A DNA stretch of 34,991 nt. Source: Gammaproteobacteria bacterium. Lineage in GTDB: Bacteria > Pseudomonadota > Gammaproteobacteria > Arenicellales > Poriferihabitantaceae. Position numbers and translations under genes: made by a program. Under the pieces are notes generated by a model. That model was not told the DNA's origin. It made no database searches and worked only from the letters and a program-made list of their open reading frames with translations. Positions 19,943-27,223 of the stretch are shown here, piece by piece. The stretch covers positions 1 through 34,991 of the forward strand of contig JAUVBY010000012.1 in assembly GCA_030590945.1 (NCBI GenBank), written 5' to 3'. Every line of letters starts with the position of its first letter. Position 1 is the stretch's first letter.

Positions 19943-21229
19943 ATGCCTCCCTCTACATCTCCTGATAAACAAAACACGGTAGCAGTCATCGGCGCAGGCG
20001 TTCTTGGCCTGTGCACTGCGCTGGAACTAATACGCGCCGGCTACCATGTCACGCTGTTCGACAAGGAACAGCCTGCGTTACAAGCCTCCTTTGGTAACGC
20101 AGCGTATCTGGCCGTCGAGTACCTGGAACCTCTGGCCAGCCCGGCACATATACTTTCTGCAATTAGGCTTAGTTTCAGCCGAAAATCAGCTTTTAAGGTT
20201 ACCCCCGATCACTTTCCGGCATTTCTACCCTGGGGCCTTCGTTTTATGCGGGAAGCTTTGCCTGCCAGGCTCGTGCATAACCAGCTCGCCATAAGCCGCC
20301 TCAACGCGCAGGCCATCGCTGCCTGGCAAGATATCTTGCGCTTTGCTAACGCACAGGATGATCTCCATCAGAGCGGCTTTTTGAGGCTTTGGGAAAAACC
20401 AGACGCCATTTCACAAGCCAGAATCTCACTGGAAAACGCCCGGCAATGGGGCTTTGATCCACAATTATTAAGTGGCGATGCGCTGCTCGAACGCGAGCCC
20501 GCGCTGGCTGACAGGGTTCGCCATGCCCTGTATTATCCCGGGGCCAGGCATCTTGGTAATACCTATCAAACCTGTCAACACCTGTTCGATCATTTTAAAC
20601 TTCAGGGCGGGTGCTTCAGGCAACAGGACGTCCAGGGCATTAGACCGCTCGGCTCCGGCGCCCGGCTCACACTGCAAGGCGGGCAACATGAGTTTGATAA
20701 AGTAATCATTACCGCTGGCGTCTGGAGCAAATCACTCCTGCACTCGATGGGCATTTCCGTTCCCCTGGCGGCTGAACGCGGCTACCATTTGACTCTCCCC
20801 GGGGCCAAAGGGACGCTTAGCCATATCCTGTCATCCACTGATCGCAACGTGGTACTCAGCCCACTGGATTGCGGCCTTAGAATAGTCGGATTTGGTGAAT
20901 ACTCCAATCTGACATCCAAACCCGTTAACAAACGTTATGCGCAACTGCGTTATCACCTGAGCAAACTCATCGCTGACGTAGATACCGAAGACCCGGATGT
21001 CGAGACCTGGATGGGGGTTCGCCCAACGTTTCCCGATTCACTACCGGTCATCGACTTACACCCCCAACACCCGCAAATAGGCATGGCCTTTGGCCACCAT
21101 CATCTGGGCGTCACCCATGCAGCTGTTTCAGCAAAAATGCTGGTGGCACTGATGACAGAGGGAAAGGGTTCTGAGGTATGGAAACCATTTGCAGATGCAC
21201 CGGATGCGTATTCGGTCGAGCGGTTTTAA
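19943..21229 (+). CDS. FAD-dependent oxidoreductase (D-amino acid dehydrogenase DadA-like)
   Basis: TVAVIGAGVLGLCTALELIRAGYHVTLFDKE dinucleotide-binding motif; C-terminal MGVRPTFPDSLPVID..GHHHLGVTHA typical of DadA-like proteins. Confidence 0.88.
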   Translation: MPPSTSPDKQNTVAVIGAGVLGLCTALELIRAGYHVTLFDKEQPALQASFGNAAYLAVEYLEPLASPAHILSAIRLSFSRKSAFKVTPDHFPAFLPWGLRFMREALPARLVHNQLAISRLNAQAIAAWQDILRFANAQDDLHQSGFLRLWEKPDAISQARISLENARQWGFDPQLLSGDALLEREPALADRVRHALYYPGARHLGNTYQTCQHLFDHFKLQGGCFRQQDVQGIRPLGSGARLTLQGGQHEFDKVIITAGVWSKSLLHSMGISVPLAAERGYHLTLPGAKGTLSHILSSTDRNVVLSPLDCGLRIVGFGEYSNLTSKPVNKRYAQLRYHLSKLIADVDTEDPDVETWMGVRPTFPDSLPVIDLHPQHPQIGMAFGHHHLGVTHAAVSAKMLVALMTEGKGSEVWKPFADAPDAYSVERF

Positions 21230-21241
21230 AGGTTGTTCCAG

Positions 21242-22120
21242 CTAATATCTCTCGACCTGATAACCCCGCGCTTCGAGCATGGCCAACAGACTTTCATCTC
21301 CGACTAAATGCAACACCCCTACCAATACATATTCAACCGTTTGATCACTCAATAAAGCCTCTATTTTTGGTAACCAGGCCCGGTTTCGTTCTACCAGTAG
21401 CGACTGGTACACGCGCGGAAATTCCCTGAATCCCTCCAGGCCAACTTCCTCCAGCTTCTGTGTATCACCTTGCCGCCAGGCCTTTTTTAATATTGAAAAC
21501 TCCTCACCGAAATCTTCCAGTTCATCCATCGTTTGTAATACCAGTTGATCTTCATCGCCTTCACCCATTGAGCTAAGAAACTCAATTTGTTGCTCGATTG
21601 TCTCTAGCGCCCCAATTGGCTTATTATCCTGTATGGCACGTGACGTGAAGTACTGATCAACACCTTCAGCCTGTATGCCATGGCGGTTCAATTCATTGAC
21701 GGTAAGAATAAGCACCAGCATCCCGACCTTAAACGACAGCAGGTTTTCCAGCGCAATCCCCCGTTTCTGCGTAAAGACCTTTAATTTCCTGAATGTAGAT
21801 GGTTTCAGGAGCGAGGTGAGAGTGCTGCCATCACGGTAAAGTACCGCTTGCATCAATTCCTGCTGAAACACCAGTGAGTTTGCCTGCGCAATATCGACTT
21901 CAAACACAAGCATTTCTGTTTCGGCATAGGCACGCTCAAATTCTAGCGGCAGGGGGTAGTCCTGCTCCTGTAGTACGTGAATCGTTCCACCAATTAACAA
22001 AGTATTATTCTCGTTACTGATTTTCCAGACAGGTGCGTCCGCCCGAGCCGGGTCGAGCACCAATAACAGCAACAAGGCAATTACTTTTCCGGAATATTTC
22101 ATAAAGAACGCAAACTGCAC
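21242..22120 (-). CDS. TraB/GumN family protein
   Basis: Signal peptide; PVWKISNENNTLLIGGTIHVL and C-terminal VLVGVLHLVGDESLLAMLEARGYQVE typical of the family. Confidence 0.85.
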   Translation of the reverse strand: MQFAFFMKYSGKVIALLLLLVLDPARADAPVWKISNENNTLLIGGTIHVLQEQDYPLPLEFERAYAETEMLVFEVDIAQANSLVFQQELMQAVLYRDGSTLTSLLKPSTFRKLKVFTQKRGIALENLLSFKVGMLVLILTVNELNRHGIQAEGVDQYFTSRAIQDNKPIGALETIEQQIEFLSSMGEGDEDQLVLQTMDELEDFGEEFSILKKAWRQGDTQKLEEVGLEGFREFPRVYQSLLVERNRAWLPKIEALLSDQTVEYVLVGVLHLVGDESLLAMLEARGYQVERY

Positions 22121-22190
22121 TGGGCGAACGAGTGTAACGCATCTACCCTATGTAAAGTCTTTTTCCGGGGCCAGGCTCAGTCCCAAAAAA

Positions 22191-22216
22191 AGGCCGCCTC
22201 TATACAGAGGCAGCCT
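22191..22216 (-). terminator. intrinsic terminator of the cytochrome P460-like gene
   Basis: Minus strand GGCTGCCTC-TGTATA-GAGGCGGCC followed by TTTTTTT. Confidence 0.8.
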
Positions 22217-22243
22217 GTTTCAGCTTAGCACCGGGAGTGGTAA

Positions 22244-22819
22244 CTAGTTGGTGTAAATATAGTCTCCGCCCGGCGCCGCCGTGTGGCATGCGATACAACC
22301 CTTGGGCTTGCCTTTTGCCACGCGCCCTGCAAGCTGCATGCCTTTATCGTTGGTATGCAATTCACCATTCGCTTTGTACTTAGCCCAGAACCAGTCCTGG
22401 TTTTCCGCATCATAGCCCGTTTCACGCTTGAACATCACGGTCACGGCTTTAAGATATTTTGCCGGGTCCGCGTTAACCGCATCCACCGATATGCCTTCAC
22501 CGCCGAAATTCTTTTTCACAATCGCTTTCCCGGAATGACCATCCACATTTACGATCGATGTTTTCGTTGTCAACACAGCGCCATGCGGATGAACACCTTT
22601 ATAGGCAGGAGGGTTTGACCCGGCATCGCCAACCAGTTTTGCTGCACCCAGTGAGGCCCACAACTGTTGTGAATAATTGACGCTATCGGGACCGCTAAAC
22701 GGCATCATCATCGGATCTGAGCCCATTGCATCTTTTTTATCCATTGAGCTTGAGCAGCCGGCCAGCGCAAGGAGCGCTACGGACGCAAGAGGTAGTAGTA
22801 TTTTCTTCATTTTTATCAT
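22244..22819 (-). CDS. cytochrome P460-like c-type heme lipoprotein
   Basis: Lipobox LLALAGC; VMFKRETGYDAENQDWFWAKYKANGE; single C-terminal heme motif CIACH (GCIACHTAAPGGDYIYTN). Confidence 0.82.
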   Translation of the reverse strand: MIKMKKILLPLASVALLALAGCSSSMDKKDAMGSDPMMMPFSGPDSVNYSQQLWASLGAAKLVGDAGSNPPAYKGVHPHGAVLTTKTSIVNVDGHSGKAIVKKNFGGEGISVDAVNADPAKYLKAVTVMFKRETGYDAENQDWFWAKYKANGELHTNDKGMQLAGRVAKGKPKGCIACHTAAPGGDYIYTN

Positions 22820-22967
22820 TATCCTGTTTTGTTTGTGACGCAGGCCACTCTGGCACTACGCTTAAGCAATAGGACAAGTATCAGGCTTTAAAGTTCATAG
22901 ACAGGCCGTGAAATAATATCCATACCAGAGGCCAAACATAAACGGCATCGACTCCATCGCGGAAAAC

Positions 22968-25379
22968 TTAAGCGCGCATTCTATGGCCTTTTGGATCATA
23001 TAGCGGTTGCGCCTGAACTTCAGCTTTGCACATTTCACCCAGAATTTCTACCTCCAGTTTCTGTCCCTCCTTCGCCAGAGCAAGCGGCACATACCCCAGT
23101 GCTACGGACTTTCCAACATAATGCGCATACCCGCCTGAAGAGACATATCCCACGGCTGCTCCTTCAAAAAGGATGGCTTCATCATTTGAAACATCGATAT
23201 CATCAGCTTCAATCACCAGCGTCACCAATTTGGTTTTTGCACCCTCAGCACGTTGTTGTAGCGTGGCTTCTTTTCCAATGAATTCTTTATTCCAGTTGAT
23301 AAACAAATCCATGCCACTTTCAACCGCGGTGAAATCGGGTCGAAAATCCAATGTCCACACCCCCCAGCTTTTTTCCAGGCGGAGACTCATCAAAGCACGC
23401 GCACCATACCAGCGCAGGCCAAGACCTTCACCGACCGCCTCAATGGCTTCGGCAAGTCGAATTTGATACTGCGGTGCGGTATAGATCTCATAACCCAGTT
23501 CGCCTGAAAAAGAGATTCGCGCCAGTATGACCGGCACCCCCGCTACAAAGGTCTTGCGAACGTCCAGAAATTTCAGCGCTTTGCCGGAAACGTCTTCACG
23601 GCAAATACCCTGCAATAACGCGCGCGAGTTTGGACCCGAAATTCCGATTCCGTGAAAAGCATCCGACTGGTTGACATAGCTAACTCCGCTTTCAGGCAAA
23701 TACTGCTCAAACCAGCGGCGATGTGCTTCCTGCATCGCACCGGAACCGAACAGCATAAAGTGGTCTTCGGCCAGGCATGCGACGGTTAGATCACCATACA
23801 GTTTGCCTTTTGGTGTCAACACCGGTGTCAACGCCATACGCCCGACTTTCGGCAGGCGCCCGGCCAGAACGTAGTCCAGAAATGCACGCGCGCCCGGGCC
23901 CCGGAATTCGTGTTTGGAGAAATTGGCAATCTCGATGCAACCCACCGCTTCACGCACCGCCTTTACCTCACACGCGACGTAATCGTGGGAGCGCGAACGA
24001 CGAAAGGTTGGTTCTTCGTGGGCATCATCGGGGCCGTCGGCGAACCATAGTGCGTGCTCGAGCCCAAACACCTGCCCCATCAGCGCGCCTTTCGCCATTA
24101 GCCGGTCATAAATTGCGGTGGTTTTTTGTCTGCGCCCCCGGGGCAGGGTTTCGTTTGGAAAAGTCATCACAAAGCGACGTTCATAATTTTCGGAAGACTT
24201 CACCGTTCCCCATTCCGGCGTAGCAAATTCCCCAAAACGCGCAATGTCCATCGCCCATACGTCAATCGATGGCTCGCCTTGTATCATCCACTCGGCCATG
24301 CACAAACCCACCCCACCCGCCTGGCAGAAACCCGCCATCACGCCAACTGCTACCCAGTAATTTTGTTTTCCCGGTACCGGGCCAATCATGGGATTGCCAT
24401 CCGGACCGAAGGTAAACGGGCCATTGATCATATCCTTTATACCCGCGCGGCCCAGCGCAGGAATCCGCTCAAACCCCACTTCCAGACGGTCCGCAATACG
24501 GTCAATATCGGGCGCTAACAGCTCATGCCCAAAATCCTGTGGCGTACCTTCGACTTTCCAGGGGGTCGACGTGGGCTCGTAAGTGCCCAGCAGCATGCCG
24601 TTGCGTTCCTGGCGAAAATACATATTACCTTCGTAATCGATTCCAGCCGGTAGGCGTTCATCAAGTTCCACGATTTCAGGAATTTCTTCGGTAATCAGAT
24701 AATGGTGCTCCATCGGTTGCACCGGCAGGTTTATCCCGGCCAGCTGCCCCACTTCACGCGCCCAGAGGCCACTGGCATTAACTACCATATCGGCATGAAT
24801 ATTGCCTTCGCCAGTTACCACATCCCAGGTACCGTCTGCGCGTTGGTTCATCTCCGTTACAGGGGTGTGCGTATAATAACTGGCGCCAAGCACCTTCGCG
24901 GCTTTGGCGTAGGCATACGTAGCACCCGAGGGATCCACATCACCATCCAGCGGATCCCACAAGGCGGCAATATACCGATCCGGATCAATCAAGGGGTGTC
25001 TGCGCGCGGCTTCCTCAACACTAATAAATTCCTGATCCAGCCCCATATAACGCGCCTTGGAACGCTCCCTTTTAAGATAATCATGCCAGGCTTCGTTCGA
25101 CGCGAGATAAAACCCGCCCGTGGAATGCAGGCCAACCGACTGCCCCGAGATTTCTTCAATCTCCTTGTAAAGATTGATGGTGTACCCTTGCATTCGCGAT
25201 ATATTCGGGTCGGATGAAAGTGTGTGAATCTGCCCGGCAGCATGCCAGGATGAGCCGGATGTCAGCTCATTGCGCTCCAGAAGAATCACATCCTTCCAGC
25301 CAAATTTTGCAAGGTGGTATAAAATTGAACACCCCACTACCCCCCCTCCAATAATGACTACTTTTGCTTCGGACTGCAT
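22968..25379 (-). CDS. dimethylglycine/sarcosine dehydrogenase-like protein (DAO-type FAD domain + GcvT-like domain)
   Basis: N-terminal KVVIIGGGVVGCSILYHLAKFGWKDVILLERNELTSGSSWHAAGQ; C-terminal GcvT domain with YGARALMSLRLEKSWGVWTLDF and FIGKEAT. Confidence 0.92.
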   Translation of the reverse strand: MQSEAKVVIIGGGVVGCSILYHLAKFGWKDVILLERNELTSGSSWHAAGQIHTLSSDPNISRMQGYTINLYKEIEEISGQSVGLHSTGGFYLASNEAWHDYLKRERSKARYMGLDQEFISVEEAARRHPLIDPDRYIAALWDPLDGDVDPSGATYAYAKAAKVLGASYYTHTPVTEMNQRADGTWDVVTGEGNIHADMVVNASGLWAREVGQLAGINLPVQPMEHHYLITEEIPEIVELDERLPAGIDYEGNMYFRQERNGMLLGTYEPTSTPWKVEGTPQDFGHELLAPDIDRIADRLEVGFERIPALGRAGIKDMINGPFTFGPDGNPMIGPVPGKQNYWVAVGVMAGFCQAGGVGLCMAEWMIQGEPSIDVWAMDIARFGEFATPEWGTVKSSENYERRFVMTFPNETLPRGRRQKTTAIYDRLMAKGALMGQVFGLEHALWFADGPDDAHEEPTFRRSRSHDYVACEVKAVREAVGCIEIANFSKHEFRGPGARAFLDYVLAGRLPKVGRMALTPVLTPKGKLYGDLTVACLAEDHFMLFGSGAMQEAHRRWFEQYLPESGVSYVNQSDAFHGIGISGPNSRALLQGICREDVSGKALKFLDVRKTFVAGVPVILARISFSGELGYEIYTAPQYQIRLAEAIEAVGEGLGLRWYGARALMSLRLEKSWGVWTLDFRPDFTAVESGMDLFINWNKEFIGKEATLQQRAEGAKTKLVTLVIEADDIDVSNDEAILFEGAAVGYVSSGGYAHYVGKSVALGYVPLALAKEGQKLEVEILGEMCKAEVQAQPLYDPKGHRMRA

Positions 25380-25438
25380 TCTATTACCTTTATAAATTGA
25401 TCATTTTTGTTTAAAGCTCAATTTCTGTACTCGGCCAC

Positions 25439-26041
25439 CTAATACCAGGCATCCGGGATTTCATCTTTTCGACGCCGCACATAATCCTGTAACGCTTCAT
25501 CCGTCGCGGCATCTATGGGGGGTGCCTCGTACTCCTCGAGCATGGTGTTCCAGCGTTCATACGCACGAGTTTGCGTGTCCTTGGCCCGGCTTTTCTCCGT
25601 AATAGCGCCCAGATGCGGCTTGTCGGAATATCGCATGTGGCAATAAAGCATATCCAGATGGCGTACAAATGGCGAGCCATAGACCGGGGCAAAAACCTGA
25701 TTGGCGCCACCGATGCGTACGGACCGATCCGGATTTCGGGCCAATTGTGTAAACTCAGTAGGCGCGGTTTTGCACAGGGCCCTAATCATCTCTCCCGACG
25801 CGCGAACGCGGGTCCCTTCAACATCCGCTCCCGCGTCCCGCCAGGTAGCCAGTGCAGACTCATCATCCTTAAACGCGATTCCCACATCCTGCATCAACCA
25901 GTCTGCCTGTTCCTCAATCTTGACCAGACCTTCTTCATCAAGAAATTCATAGAAGGGGATTTTTCTTTTGATGTAAGCAGGTACAGCGATGGATTCACTT
26001 GTATCACTGCGTGCTGCCCGTTTCCGTCGTCTTGGTGGCAT
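25439..26041 (-). pseudogene. trimethylamine methyltransferase (MttB)-like protein with large internal in-frame deletions
   Basis: N-terminal MttB-like segment to FAPVYGSPFVR, then HLDMLYCHMRYSDKPHLGAITEKSRAKDT, then an MttB-like C-terminus AYERWNTMLEEYEAPPIDAATDEALQDYVRRRKDEIPDAWY; total 200 aa against roughly 500 aa expected for the family. Reading frame intact, so it may still be expressed. Confidence 0.7.
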
Positions 26042-26140
26042 ATGGAACTCGGCTGATTGTGCTGGGAATATGTTTCTTAGCCTAACTATAACTCATGCTA
26101 AAATAGACGTAAACATTAGAATATAAGGGTGCAAACATAA

Positions 26141-27055
26141 ATGAATATTATGCGAGAGCTGCGAGAAATCACTCATTCACCGCATCATCTCATGGTTTTT
26201 GAAGCCGCCGCCCGGCATCAGTCGTTCACCAATGCAGCAAACGAACTCAGCGTTTCCCAGCCAGCGGTCAGCTCCGCGATTCGCCAGCTTGAAAAAGCAC
26301 TGGGCGTCCGCCTGTTTACGCGCGGCCACCGCTCGGTTGTGCTCACCGAAGCGGGTGATACGCTGTATCAGGATGTATCGCAGGGCTTTAGTCGTATCCT
26401 TGAAACCGCGCGTCGTTTGCGCCACATGGAGAGAAACCGCCACGTCACGCTGTCAACTTCCACCGCATTTGCGAATTACTGGATGCTGCCGCGGCTTTCA
26501 AATCTCCACGCCCGTCACCCGGGCATTGATCTTCGCCTGCAGACCACGGACAAAGATCTTGATTTATCGGAAGAGGGTGTCAGCCTGGGCATTCGTCTTG
26601 GCAAGGGCGCCTGGCCGGGCTACGATTGTGAGTTGATCGCCCACGAAGTACTGTTTCCAGTAGCCAGCCCTCATCTCGTAGACCGACCTTCCGACATCCG
26701 GGATTTGAACACGCTGGCCACGGAAAATCTGATACACCTTGAGGAGCCCTACCGTCCAAGACCAACCTGGAAAGAATGGTTCTCAAGAATGGGAGCCAAC
26801 GTTAAGGACACGGGTAAAGGGCTGCGGCTCAACGACTACGCGCTGGTGATTCAGGCGGCGATGGCAGGTGAGGGCATTGCAATGGGATGGGAGCACGTCG
26901 TTGCACCTCTTCTGGAACAGGGCTTACTCACCCGGGTGGGCAGCTGGAAACTGGAAACCGGCAGCGGCATTTATCTTATCTGGTCAAACAAAGCACAATT
27001 GTCGGAACAGGCGATCGCGGTTCGAGACTGGATAATCGAAACGGCTACTGACTAG
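26141..27055 (+). CDS. LysR-family transcriptional regulator (GcvA-like)
   Basis: HTH: LMVFEAAARHQSFTNAANELSVSQPAVSSAIRQLEKALGVRLFTRGHRSVVLTEAG; C-terminal substrate-binding domain; divergent from the MttB-like/DMGDH genes. Confidence 0.92.
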   Translation: MNIMRELREITHSPHHLMVFEAAARHQSFTNAANELSVSQPAVSSAIRQLEKALGVRLFTRGHRSVVLTEAGDTLYQDVSQGFSRILETARRLRHMERNRHVTLSTSTAFANYWMLPRLSNLHARHPGIDLRLQTTDKDLDLSEEGVSLGIRLGKGAWPGYDCELIAHEVLFPVASPHLVDRPSDIRDLNTLATENLIHLEEPYRPRPTWKEWFSRMGANVKDTGKGLRLNDYALVIQAAMAGEGIAMGWEHVVAPLLEQGLLTRVGSWKLETGSGIYLIWSNKAQLSEQAIAVRDWIIETATD

Positions 27056-27223
27056 CAGTATATATCGCCAACATGGTAAATGACTAAAGTAGTTATAAGA
27101 GAAGATTCACAAGGAATATTCTGGACGGCAAGCGCGACTCGTGTCCGGATACATTCGGAATGACCGCTGAGACCTTGCGAGGCATCTACAATATAGATTA
27201 CTATACCAGCACAAATTATCGTT

